The notes beneath the pieces are model-generated. The model saw only the letters and a program-made list of their open reading frames with translations. It ran no database searches and had not been told where the DNA came from. A program made the translations under genes and the position numbers. Positions 23,448-31,496 of a stretch of 64,000 nt of DNA are shown one piece after another (position 1 is the stretch's first letter; each line of letters starts with the position of its first letter). Origin of the DNA: Streptomyces echinatus (lineage in GTDB: Bacteria; Actinomycetota; Actinomycetes; Streptomycetales; Streptomycetaceae); NCBI RefSeq assembly GCF_014203595.1, contig NZ_JACHJK010000013.1:124001-188000 (forward strand), written 5' to 3'.

Positions 23448-24686
23448 TCAGGGCGTGGTGGACGGTGCCGAGGGGATGAGCGGTGCGGCGGCCCGGGGGC
23501 CGGGCGGGTGGCGGGTCAGGGCGTGGTGGACGGTGTCGGCCACGGCGGCCATCCCCGTGTCGTTGAAGTGCAGATGGTCGCCGGGGTCGTAGGCGGGCAG
23601 GATGCGCGCCGGGGCGGCGGGGTCGCGGACGGCGGCGTCCGCGTCGGCGACGGCGTCGAAGGCGCCGCCGGTCCGGATGAAGGCGTTCACCCGCAGCCGT
23701 ACCGCCTCGCGGGCCGCGGTCCAGGCGGCGTAGCCGGCGTACGGGGTGAGGGTGACGCCGACGACCCGGATGCCGCGGGCGTGGGCACGGGCCACCAGGG
23801 TGCGGTACGCGTCCGCGAAGGCGGCGGGGTCGGTGGCCTCCGGGGTGCCCTTGATGTCGTTGATGCCCTCGAAGACGACCAGGACCCGTACCCCGGCCCG
23901 GCCGAGGGCGTCGGCGTCCAGCCGGGCCAGTGCCCTCAGCCCGGTGCCGTCGCGCAGCAGCCGGTTTCCGGAGATGCCGGCGTTGAGGACGCCGGTCCGG
24001 TACCGGAGCAGCCGGGCGAGCCGGTCGGGCCAGCGGCGGTCGGTGTCGGGGGTGGATCCGTTGCCGTCGGTGAGCGAGTCCCCGAACGCGACGACGCTGC
24101 CGCCGGCGGCTCCGCGGACGTCGACGCCGGTGACGTAGTACCAGCGGCTGGTGGTCGCCGTGTACGCGCCGCCGTCCTCGTCGGCCGCCCGGCCGGCGCC
24201 GGCCCGGGCCAGGTAGCTGGTCTGCAGGGCGGTGCGGTGGTGGGTGGCGGGCCCGGAGTCGTCGGGGGTGTACACGGTGACGAGCAGGTCGGCGGCGGGC
24301 GGTACGCGCAGCGGCACCGGGTCGGTGACCGTGTCCTCACCGGGCGGCACGGTCACCTCCCGGGCGCCGTGGAAGGTGGCGGTGCGCAGGGTGCCGGGTA
24401 CGGCGTCGGGGCCGGCCTCCCGGCGCAGCGCGACGGTGACCGCGCCGAGGTGCAACGGCCTGGTGCCCAGCCGGTTGCTGAGACGGACGCGGACGGCGGT
24501 GCCGCCGATGCTGAGGTGGACGACGTTGCGTACGGCGGCGCCGGGCAGCGCGGCGGCGGTACTGGAGGGCGCGGTCTCCCAGCTGCCGGTCCAGGGCATC
24601 GGGGCCGGCTCGGCGACGGCCGGCAGCGTGAGGCCCGGCAGCAGCGCCGGAAGGAGGACCGCGAGGCTCCGTGCGACCTTGGCCAT
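23448..24686 (-). CDS. Secreted SGNH/GDSL hydrolase
   Basis: A 412-residue exported esterase or lipase-like enzyme. The signal peptide is MAKVARSLAVLLPALLPGLT and following, ending near PAVAEPA. A beta-rich N-terminal domain precedes the SGNH domain: GDSLTDGNGS (nucleophile Ser), GISGNRLL, FEGINDIKG and DHLHFND (catalytic Asp-x2-His). The substrate is likely an acylated carbohydrate or lipid. The start is ATG 24686. The last residues are encoded by a displaced copy of a 23-bp direct repeat (see findings), so the C-terminus is unusual. Confidence 0.88.
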   Translation of the reverse strand: MAKVARSLAVLLPALLPGLTLPAVAEPAPMPWTGSWETAPSSTAAALPGAAVRNVVHLSIGGTAVRVRLSNRLGTRPLHLGAVTVALRREAGPDAVPGTLRTATFHGAREVTVPPGEDTVTDPVPLRVPPAADLLVTVYTPDDSGPATHHRTALQTSYLARAGAGRAADEDGGAYTATTSRWYYVTGVDVRGAAGGSVVAFGDSLTDGNGSTPDTDRRWPDRLARLLRYRTGVLNAGISGNRLLRDGTGLRALARLDADALGRAGVRVLVVFEGINDIKGTPEATDPAAFADAYRTLVARAHARGIRVVGVTLTPYAGYAAWTAAREAVRLRVNAFIRTGGAFDAVADADAAVRDPAAPARILPAYDPGDHLHFNDTGMAAVADTVHHALTRHPPGPRAAAPLIPSAPSTTP

Positions 24687-24915
24687 GTGTGCCCGCCCCT
24701 TCCGCGTGGCCGTCGGAGGTGACCGTGCCACACGGCCGAGCCGCTGCGCCGCAACGGCGACGCCGGTCCACCCGCTCGGCGCAACGCCATCGCCAGGCGG
24801 ACCCGAGCGCCGCGGCGCTCCGGGCGAGCGGTCCGCCGCCGGTCGGCACCTCGGGCGGGCGGTGTCGTCTCCGGCCGACGGCGGGTGCGCGGCACCCCGG
24901 GCGGGCCGGGGTGTC

Positions 24916-25401
24916 TCAGGGGAGGGCGCCCTCCAGGGTGAGCAGGCGGGTTTTCCGGTCGAGTCCTCCCGCGTATCCGGTCATCGCCCCGTTCGCCCCG
25001 ATCACGCGGTGGCAAGGGCGCAGGATCAGCAGGGGGTTGGCGCCGATCGCCCCGCCGACGGCGCGAACGGCCGCACGGGGCGCGCCGATCCGGGCGGCGA
25101 TCTCCCCGTAGGTGGCGGTGGCGCCGTACGGCACCTCGTCCAGCGCGGCCCACACCCGCTGCCGGAACTCGGTGCCGGACGCGCGCAGCGGCAGCCGGAA
25201 CTGCGTCAGTTCGCCGGCGAAGTAGGCGGCCAGCTGGTCGGCGGCCGCGCGGAACGGTCCCGGGTCGTGCCGCCAGCCGTCCTGCACGGTCCGGCCGCCC
25301 TTCTGCCCGGGCACGGACAGCGAGGTGAGCGCGCCGTCCGCGTCCGCGGTGAGCAGCAGCGGCCCGACGGGGGCGTCCAGGTGGGTGAAGCGGACGGTCA
25401 T
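24916..25401 (-). CDS. ogt: Methylated-DNA--protein-cysteine methyltransferase
   Basis: A 161-residue suicide repair enzyme that moves the methyl group from O6-methylguanine to its own cysteine. The active-site motif is ILRPCHRVIG, and FRQRVWAALDEVPYGATATY is the DNA-binding helix-turn-helix region. The start ATG overlaps the stop of the upstream Ada-AlkA gene by 4 bp (ATGA), so the two are translationally coupled in one alkylation-repair operon. Confidence 0.93.
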   Translation of the reverse strand: MTVRFTHLDAPVGPLLLTADADGALTSLSVPGQKGGRTVQDGWRHDPGPFRAAADQLAAYFAGELTQFRLPLRASGTEFRQRVWAALDEVPYGATATYGEIAARIGAPRAAVRAVGGAIGANPLLILRPCHRVIGANGAMTGYAGGLDRKTRLLTLEGALP

Positions 25402-26795
25402 CGGATCGGCTCCCCCGCCACGCGCAGGTGCTGGAGGCCGTACGACCGCCAGGGCCGCCAGCCGTCGGGGACGTCGGCGCCGGGCGGGGCGACGTCCGGA
25501 TCGCCGAGGGCGCGGACGCGGACGGTGGCGACGGTGGCCGGGTCCATGCCGGGCAGGGCGAGCAGGGCGTCCTCGGCGTCGTCGCGGTCGGCGCCGGGAT
25601 CCAGCCGTACGGTGCCGTCGGCGAGGGCGGCGGCGAGCGCGCCCAGCGGACCGTCGGGCTCGGCCTCGGCGAGCACCGCGGGCTCCGGGAAGAGGTGGGT
25701 GAGGCCGCCGTGGGGCGCGTCGAGGAGCTTGCCGTACCGGTGCACCAGCCGCTCGGCCCCGGCCCGTCCCACGAGGGCGTGCACGGCGGGCTCCAGCGGG
25801 TCCACGGCGCCGGGCGAGCGCAGGCCGGGCCGGGCGGCGACCAGCGGGGCGAGCCGGGGGTCGGCGCCGAGCCGCTCGTCGACGGCGTACGGGTCGGCGT
25901 CGAGGTCGAACAGCCGGCGCAGCCGCTGCACGGCGGTGGTGAGGTCCCTGGGGTCGGTGAGGTGCAGCCGGGCGTCGAGCCAGCCGCCGGGGTGGGTGCC
26001 GGTGCCCGCGCTCGGGGTGCCGGTGCGTTCCTGGACGGCGGCGAGCCCGGTGCCGTACGGCAGCCGCAGGGTGCGCCGGTAGGTGCGGGCGCCGGGGGCG
26101 CCGGTCACCTCTTCGACACCCGGTACGGCCTCCTCGGCGAGCTGGTCGAAGACCGGGGCGGCCTGGTAGGGGCCGCGGTGGGCGAGCCGGAGCGGGATCG
26201 CGGCGCCGGGCGCGGCCCGGCGGGCGGCCCGGTCGCGGGGGGCGGCGGCCCGCACCTCGGTGGGCGTGGCGGCGTACACCTCCCGGATGGTGTCGTTGAA
26301 CTGCCGCACGCTGGCGAATCCGGAGGCGAACGCGATCTCGGTGACGGGCAGCTCGGTGGTCTGGAGCAGCACGCGCGCGGAGTGCGACCGCTGGGCGCGG
26401 GCGAGCGCCACCGGTCCGGCGCCGAGCTCGGCGGTGAGCTGCCGCTGCACCTGCCGGGCGCTGTAGCCGAGCCGGGTGGCGAGCCCGGCGACGCCTTCGC
26501 GGTCCACGACGCCGTCGGCGATCAGGCGCATGGCCCGGCCGACGACGTCCGCGCGGACGTTCCACTCGGCCGAGCCCGGTACGGCGTCCGGCCGGCACCG
26601 CCGGCAGGCCCGGAAGCCGGAGCCCTGCGCGGCGGCGGCCGTCGCGAAGAACCGCACGTTGTGCCGTCTCGGTGTCACGGCCGGGCAGCTCGGGCGGCAG
26701 TAGATGCCGGTGGTCTCGACGGCGAAGAAGAACACGCCGTCGAACCGCGCGTCCCGGCTGCGCACCGCCTCGTACCTGCTGTCTTCGTCCTTCAC
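25398..26795 (-). CDS. Ada-type regulator fused to AlkA-type DNA glycosylase
   Basis: A 465-residue fusion. Residues 1-75 are an Ada zinc/methyl-acceptor domain (GIYCRPSC with FRACRRCRPD supplying the four Cys). Residues about 85-175 hold an AraC-type DNA-binding domain (FASGFASVRQFNDTIREVYA). Then come an AlkA N-terminal domain and an HhH-GPD glycosylase (LLALPGMDPATVATVRVRAL, GDPDVAPP with the catalytic Asp). It likely senses methyl phosphotriesters, activates the operon and excises 3-methyladenine. The start is GTG 26795; its ribosome site is weak. This architecture is common in actinobacteria. Confidence 0.92.
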   Translation of the reverse strand: MKDEDSRYEAVRSRDARFDGVFFFAVETTGIYCRPSCPAVTPRRHNVRFFATAAAAQGSGFRACRRCRPDAVPGSAEWNVRADVVGRAMRLIADGVVDREGVAGLATRLGYSARQVQRQLTAELGAGPVALARAQRSHSARVLLQTTELPVTEIAFASGFASVRQFNDTIREVYAATPTEVRAAAPRDRAARRAAPGAAIPLRLAHRGPYQAAPVFDQLAEEAVPGVEEVTGAPGARTYRRTLRLPYGTGLAAVQERTGTPSAGTGTHPGGWLDARLHLTDPRDLTTAVQRLRRLFDLDADPYAVDERLGADPRLAPLVAARPGLRSPGAVDPLEPAVHALVGRAGAERLVHRYGKLLDAPHGGLTHLFPEPAVLAEAEPDGPLGALAAALADGTVRLDPGADRDDAEDALLALPGMDPATVATVRVRALGDPDVAPPGADVPDGWRPWRSYGLQHLRVAGEPIR

Positions 26796-26887
26796 GTGTT
26801 CCAGTGTGGGACGCCGGGGCGGTGCCGGGCCAGCGGAAATCGGACGTGGAACTGGTGTGCCTCGTCCGGTGGCGGCGGGCGGGCCCG

Positions 26888-27979
26888 CTACCGGCGCCCG
26901 CGCTTCGCCTCCATGGCCGCCCTCCCCTCCGCTCCCTTCCGCTTCCAGTCCTTCTTGATCTCGGCCCGGAGCCGGGCGTCGGTCTTGGCCACGATCCACT
27001 GGTTCTCCCGCACGAGCTTGCGGTAGCTCTCCAGCCGCCGGACCGGAAGCTCGCCGCTCTCGACGGCGGAGCGGACCGCGCAGCCCGGCTCGGACTCGTG
27101 GGCGCAGTCGTGGAACCGGCACCGTCCGGCCAGTTCCTCGATCTCGGAGAACACCTGCCCGACCCCGTGCTCGGCGTCGAACAGGCCGACGCCCCGCAGC
27201 CCGGGGGTGTCGATGAGCACCCCGCCGGAGGGCAGGGCGAGCAGGTTGCGGGTGGTCGTGGTGTGCCGGCCCTTGCCGTCGACGTCCCGGGCGGCCCGCA
27301 CGTCCATGACGTCCGCGCCGACGAGGGCGTTGGCGAGGGTGGACTTGCCCGCGCCGGACTGGCCGAGCAGCACGCTCGTCCCGGAGCCGACGAGGGCGAC
27401 GAGCACGTCGAGTCCCTCGCCGTGCAGGGCGCTGACGGTGAGCACGGGCACGCCGGGCGCGCTGGACTCCACGTCCTGCACGAGGTGGGCGAGGGTGACC
27501 GGGTCGGGCACGAGGTCGGCCTTGGTGAGGACGACGACGGGCTGGGCGCCGGACTCCCAGGCGAGGGCGAGGAAGCGTTCCACGCGGCCGAGGTCGAGTT
27601 CCACGGCGAGGGAGACGGCGATGACGGCGTGGTCGACGTTGGCGGCGAGGACCTGCCCGTCGGACCGCTTGGAGGAGGTGGAGCGGACGAAGGCGGTGCG
27701 GCGCGGCAGATACGTGCGCACGTACCGCGGATCGCCCTCGGGGTCGACGGCGACCCAGTCCCCCGTGCACACGACCTTCATCGGGTCACGGGGCACGACG
27801 TACTCGGTGTCCGCGCGGACGGTCCCGTCCGCGGTGACGACGTCGCACTGGCCGCGGTCGACCCGGATCACCCGGCCGGGCAGCAGCCCGTCGGCGGCGT
27901 GCGGGGCGAACGCCTCGGCCCAGGACTCGTCCCAGCCGTAGGGAGCGAGCGCGGAGGACACAGCAGAGGTGGAAGTCAA
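26888..27979 (-). CDS. rsgA: Ribosome small-subunit-dependent GTPase RsgA
   Basis: A 363-residue circularly permuted GTPase that helps 30S subunit maturation. An OB fold (DYVVPRD-like EYVVPRDPMKVVCTGDWVAV) precedes the permuted G motifs: G4 TKAD, G1 GQSGAGKST, G3 DTPGLRG. The zinc site C-x5-C-x7-C region is CRFHDCAHESEPGC. The C-terminus is basic and should bind rRNA. The start is TTG 27979 with AAGGG upstream; that ribosome site lies in the 3' arm of a small hairpin downstream of the 23-codon ORF (see findings). Confidence 0.92.
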   Translation of the reverse strand: MTSTSAVSSALAPYGWDESWAEAFAPHAADGLLPGRVIRVDRGQCDVVTADGTVRADTEYVVPRDPMKVVCTGDWVAVDPEGDPRYVRTYLPRRTAFVRSTSSKRSDGQVLAANVDHAVIAVSLAVELDLGRVERFLALAWESGAQPVVVLTKADLVPDPVTLAHLVQDVESSAPGVPVLTVSALHGEGLDVLVALVGSGTSVLLGQSGAGKSTLANALVGADVMDVRAARDVDGKGRHTTTTRNLLALPSGGVLIDTPGLRGVGLFDAEHGVGQVFSEIEELAGRCRFHDCAHESEPGCAVRSAVESGELPVRRLESYRKLVRENQWIVAKTDARLRAEIKKDWKRKGAEGRAAMEAKRGRR

Positions 27980-27984
27980 GGGAG

Positions 27985-27999
27985 ACCCTTCACAAGGGT
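27985..27999 (-). promoter_or_regulatory. Hairpin sequestering the rsgA ribosome-binding site
   Basis: On the minus strand ACCCTT-GTG-AAGGGT forms a 6-bp stem with a 3-nt loop; the second arm is the only good Shine-Dalgarno for the TTG start at 27979, 5 nt away. Folding would hide it. It lies 34 nt after the stop of the 23-codon ORF. Confidence 0.45.
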
Positions 28000-28033
28000 G
28001 GCCCCGGGCAGGCGCGTTCGGTGCGCGGTGGGT

Positions 28034-28105
28034 TCAGCCGGTGGCCACGGAGGTGGACTTGATGAGTTCCTGGATGAGGGCAGCGCCCAGCACAGTGACA
28101 GCCAT
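28034..28105 (-). CDS. 23-residue peptide upstream of rsgA
   Basis: ATG 28105 has an excellent Shine-Dalgarno (GAGGAGGT, 8 nt spacing) and encodes a 23-residue peptide beginning MAVTVLGAALIQELIK, then a short Ser/Thr-rich tail. The first 16 residues would form an amphipathic or hydrophobic helix with one acidic and one basic residue. It ends 54 bp before rsgA on the same strand. A likely promoter lies upstream (28165-28195). I do not recognise a family. It could be a small membrane-active peptide or a translated leader that controls rsgA. Confidence 0.6.
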   Translation of the reverse strand: MAVTVLGAALIQELIKSTSVATG

Positions 28106-28164
28106 CGGTCGACACCTCCTCGTTCTCGCTCGCGCGTCCGCACACCACCTCGGCGTGCCCGGCA

Positions 28165-28195
28165 ACTGTATCCCGGTGCCGGGTCCGTGGGTCAA
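28165..28195 (-). promoter_or_regulatory. Probable sigma-70-type promoter of the small ORF and rsgA
   Basis: On the minus strand TTGACC (28195-28190) and TACAGT (28170-28165) are 19 bp apart. The predicted start, about 7 nt on, leaves a 5' leader near 50 nt before ATG 28105. The surrounding AATATGTTGACC is locally AT-rich. Confidence 0.5.
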
Positions 28196-28268
28196 CATAT
28201 TTTCCGCGTGTCCGTCCGCGTGCCCTTCCGCGCGTCCCGCCCGCCCCGGACGCCCGCCGTCTCCGGCC

Positions 28269-29741
28269 TCAACCCAGGGTGCAGGGCGCTCCGTTGAGGG
28301 TGAAGCCGTACGGGGTGCGGTTCTCGTCCCCCCAGGTACCGAGGAAGCCGAAGGAGAGGGTGCCGTGGGCGGCGACGTCCCTGTCGTAGTCGGCGGCGGT
28401 GGCGGTGACGCGGGAGCCGTTCTGGTGGACGGTGGCGTCCCACATCTGGCCGACCCGCTGGCCGTCGCGGAAGGTCCAGGCCACCTGCCAGCCGGTGAGG
28501 GCCCGGTCGGTGGTGACGGTGACGGTGGCCTGGAAGCCGTCGGGCCACTGGTCCGACAGGTCGTAGGCGACCCGGCAGCCGGCCGGCTCGGTGGTGGCGG
28601 GGGCGCCGGTGGGCGTGGCGCGGTGGGTGGCGGAGGAGGTGCCCTGGGGTTCGGGGTCGGGCTGTGTCCGGGCGGGCGTCCGCGCGGTGCGGGTCGCGGA
28701 AGGCCGGGCGGAGGGTGAGCCGGTCCGGGTGGGGCGGGCCGCGGCGCGGGAGAATTCCGGGTCGGCGACCGGCTGCCGGTCGTCGCGGGCGGCGGCGGTC
28801 TCTTCGCCGGAGCCGCCGAACGGCATCAGCGAGACCCCGAGGGCCAGCGCCGACAGCAGGACCGCGGTGGCGAGCAGCCCGCCGCGCAGTGCCCGGCTGC
28901 GGCCGGTGCCCTCCTCGGGATCGGCGGTGCCGGGATCGGGGCGGCCCGCGCCGAAGCGGACCTCGGTGGCGCGGCGGCGCCGCTCCAGGTAGGCGAGGCC
29001 GCCCCAGCCGATGACGCCGCCGGCCAGCGCGGCGGGCAGTCCGCCGCCGTGCAGGCGCAGGCAGGCGGCCGCCTCGGCGCACCGCACGCAGGTGGCGAGG
29101 TGCCGGGAGAGGTCGTCGGGGGTCTCGGCGGTGGGTGAGCGGGTGACCGCGTCCAGCAGGCGGGCGTAGCTGCGGCAGTGCGCGTCCATCGGGGAGTCGA
29201 GGTGGGCGCGGTGGCAGCGGTCCCGGAACAGGGTGCGGACCTGGTCGAGTTCGCCGGCGGCGCCGGCCGGGTCCAGGCCGAGCCGGCGGGCCACGGTCGG
29301 CAGCGGGAGCGCCTCCACCTCGGCCAGCCACAGCAGCGCGGCGTCCGCCTCCTGCATGTCCCGCAGGCCGCGCAGCGCGACCGGGCGCTCCAGTGGCGGT
29401 CCGGAGAACCGGGCGGCTCCCGGGGAGTTGAGCCACAGCCGCAGGTCGGGGTCGAGCCGGTGCCCACGGCCGCCGGCCTCCCAGTCGGCCGCGGTGTTGC
29501 GCACGGCGGTGAGCAGGGCGGGGATCGTCGGCAGCCGTGCGGTGCGGCGGCCGGCGCCGCGCACATGGGTGCTCGCGGCGGCGCGGACCTCGCGCATGCC
29601 GAGGGTGAACGCCTCCGTGGCCAGCTGATGGGCCATCAGCGATCCTGAGGTGCACAGGTCCGCGTACGAGAGCACCGCGTCCCAGCACTCCGAGAACAGC
29701 GCCGCCTCGGTGTCGTCCTGGACGGTCGGCAGGTCGGACAT
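28269..29741 (-). CDS. Sigma-factor-like protein fused to zinc-finger, transmembrane helix and CBM2
   Basis: A 490-residue fusion. Residues 10-55 resemble sigma region 2 of ECF factors and residues 130-178 resemble region 4 (WLAEVEALPLPTVARRLGL). H214-x3-C218-x2-C221 matches the anti-sigma zinc-finger motif. A membrane segment lies at about 287-307 (GGLLATAVLLSALALGV), then a Pro/Ser/Thr-rich linker, then a family 2 carbohydrate-binding module from about 393 (CRVAYDLSDQWPDGFQ, GWQVAWTF, with a Cys near each end). Topology should put the first part inside and the CBM2 outside. Whether the sigma-like part still contacts RNA polymerase is unknown. AGGAG precedes the ATG. Confidence 0.78.
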   Translation of the reverse strand: MSDLPTVQDDTEAALFSECWDAVLSYADLCTSGSLMAHQLATEAFTLGMREVRAAASTHVRGAGRRTARLPTIPALLTAVRNTAADWEAGGRGHRLDPDLRLWLNSPGAARFSGPPLERPVALRGLRDMQEADAALLWLAEVEALPLPTVARRLGLDPAGAAGELDQVRTLFRDRCHRAHLDSPMDAHCRSYARLLDAVTRSPTAETPDDLSRHLATCVRCAEAAACLRLHGGGLPAALAGGVIGWGGLAYLERRRRATEVRFGAGRPDPGTADPEEGTGRSRALRGGLLATAVLLSALALGVSLMPFGGSGEETAAARDDRQPVADPEFSRAAARPTRTGSPSARPSATRTARTPARTQPDPEPQGTSSATHRATPTGAPATTEPAGCRVAYDLSDQWPDGFQATVTVTTDRALTGWQVAWTFRDGQRVGQMWDATVHQNGSRVTATAADYDRDVAAHGTLSFGFLGTWGDENRTPYGFTLNGAPCTLG

Positions 29742-29978
29742 GAAACTCCTGCATCCACGAGCGAGGTCAACTCACCAAAGAGAAAAGGGGAGTTACGGGA
29801 ACCTCGCGGCAGGGCACAGAGCCTTTCACGTCCTCGACACAACTGACAAGCGGCCTGTTCACATCCGGTTACCGACGGTGGCGGCCCGGACGCGCGTGAC
29901 GAGGGACCCGCAACTCCGGCCTCTGATACGGACGCGGACGCGGTTCGGCTCACCGCCGGGCCGGCCACCGGGGCCGGA

Positions 29979-31343
29979 TCACGCCCGCGCCGGCACCTCC
30001 GCGGATCCGTCCGCCGCACCGCCCGGCTCCTTTGCCGGCGCGTCCTCGGGAAGGCTGTCCATGAAGGAGCTGACGGAGAACACGGCGCGGCCGGGGCCGG
30101 GCGGGCCGTAGCCGGGCGGGGAGGACAGGCCGAAGTCGTCCATCGTCTGCCGGTAGGCCTGGAGCAGCCGGATGTGGTACTCCAGCGGCGCGCCCTGCGG
30201 GTTGGCCTTGCCGAGCGGGGTGGTGGGCTCCGGGCACCAGGTGGTGAACCGGGGCGTGATGCCGTGGGACATGAAGAAGCGCAGGCCCTCCGTGGTGGAG
30301 GCGATGGCCTCGTCGACGGTGGTGAAGCCGAAGGGCTCGGCCATCTCCACGCCCGCCACGAAGTTGGGGATGACGTTGCGCGCGCCGAACACGTCGGCGG
30401 AGTCCAGGATCCGGCGGTGCCACTCGTCGCGGCCGACGTACCGCTCCTTGCCGGGGCAGTACAGCTCGAACAGCCGGCGGTCCCACACCTCGAAGTTGGG
30501 GTGGTAGATCTGCACGCCGTAGTCCTTGAACCGCTGCACGTCCGGCTTGGGCAGCGCCTGCGCCACGACCTTGCCGATCCAGCGGCCCGGGAAGCGCTCC
30601 TCGATGGCCTTGGCGTAGTGGCCGTAGAAGTCGGCCTCGTCCCGGCCCGCCACCTTCGACGTGATCGCGCCGCCGGTGAGGGTGTAGGCGGTGGACGCCT
30701 TCTGGGTGTCGTACCGGTCGATGATCTCCAGCGCCTCCAGGACCTCGTCCACGTCCTTGACGCCGGTGTACGGCCGCCCGGCCGCCTTGTGCTGGCGCCA
30801 GTTGTGGTTGATGTCGCAGTACTGGCACTCCTCCTTGGCGCCGAAGTACTGGCAGACCCGGAAGACGGTCAGGTAGATCAGGTAGCCCCACTGGATGGTC
30901 GGCGCGACCTCCATCACGGACTTCCCGTTGGAGAGGGTGTGCCGGTAGTACTCGGGCATCGGCGGCACCCCGACGTCGGCGATGCGCGTGCCGTCGAGGT
31001 ACAGGCCGAGCAGCCCCTCGTCGTCGGCGGCGACCCGGTAGGGCGAGGCGGGGTTCACCCGCACGGAGACGACCGTGCGCCTCAGGTCGTACGGCCCGCC
31101 CGTCAGGATGATCTCCTCCGGGGGCCGGCGCAGCGCGGCCTCGCCCAGCTCGGGCAGGGTGCCGTGGTCGAAGGAGAAGATGAAGTACGACTTCGGCTTG
31201 ACGTCCCCGTTCTCGTTGTCGCTCAGGGCGGACTTGTCGAAGGCGACACCGCCCCGCAGCAGGTCTTCTTTGAAGACGGCCTCCCGTGGCACCTGCGGGA
31301 ACCGCTCCATCAGATCCTCGACCAGCGCGGTACGACTGCCCAT
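29979..31343 (-). CDS. Radical SAM protein with C-x8-C-x2-C motif
   Basis: A 454-residue protein. C164, C173 and C176 (CQYFGAKEECQYC) give C-x8-C-x2-C rather than the canonical C-x3-C-x2-C. YTLTGGAIT follows at the place of the glycine-rich SAM-binding motif, and the rest fits a partial TIM barrel (VQIYHPNFEVWDRRLFELYC, NVIPNFVAGVEM, FTTWCPEP). An N-terminal domain of about 150 residues has no clear match. The reaction is unknown, and no precursor-peptide or cofactor gene lies nearby. The start ATG 31343 has GGGAGGAG upstream. The C-terminal 30 residues are Ala/Glu/Pro-rich and probably disordered. Confidence 0.75.
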   Translation of the reverse strand: MGSRTALVEDLMERFPQVPREAVFKEDLLRGGVAFDKSALSDNENGDVKPKSYFIFSFDHGTLPELGEAALRRPPEEIILTGGPYDLRRTVVSVRVNPASPYRVAADDEGLLGLYLDGTRIADVGVPPMPEYYRHTLSNGKSVMEVAPTIQWGYLIYLTVFRVCQYFGAKEECQYCDINHNWRQHKAAGRPYTGVKDVDEVLEALEIIDRYDTQKASTAYTLTGGAITSKVAGRDEADFYGHYAKAIEERFPGRWIGKVVAQALPKPDVQRFKDYGVQIYHPNFEVWDRRLFELYCPGKERYVGRDEWHRRILDSADVFGARNVIPNFVAGVEMAEPFGFTTVDEAIASTTEGLRFFMSHGITPRFTTWCPEPTTPLGKANPQGAPLEYHIRLLQAYRQTMDDFGLSSPPGYGPPGPGRAVFSVSSFMDSLPEDAPAKEPGGAADGSAEVPARA

Positions 31344-31496
31344 CCGTCTGTCTCCTCCCGGCTCAGGCGTACGACCCTCACCGTATGCCCCCATCACCGG
31401 GCGAACCGTGCCGGGTCCCCGCACGCCGCGCGAGGGGCGCCGGTACGGCGGCGCCGGGTGCGGCCGGAAAGGGGGGCGCGGGCCCGCTCCGGGGGC

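Noticed and set aside
28034..28105. The 23-codon ORF as a lanthipeptide or RiPP precursor for the nearby radical SAM protein
   Set aside because: It is 1.9 kb away beyond another gene, has no Cys and no leader-core pattern, and is tightly placed before rsgA instead.
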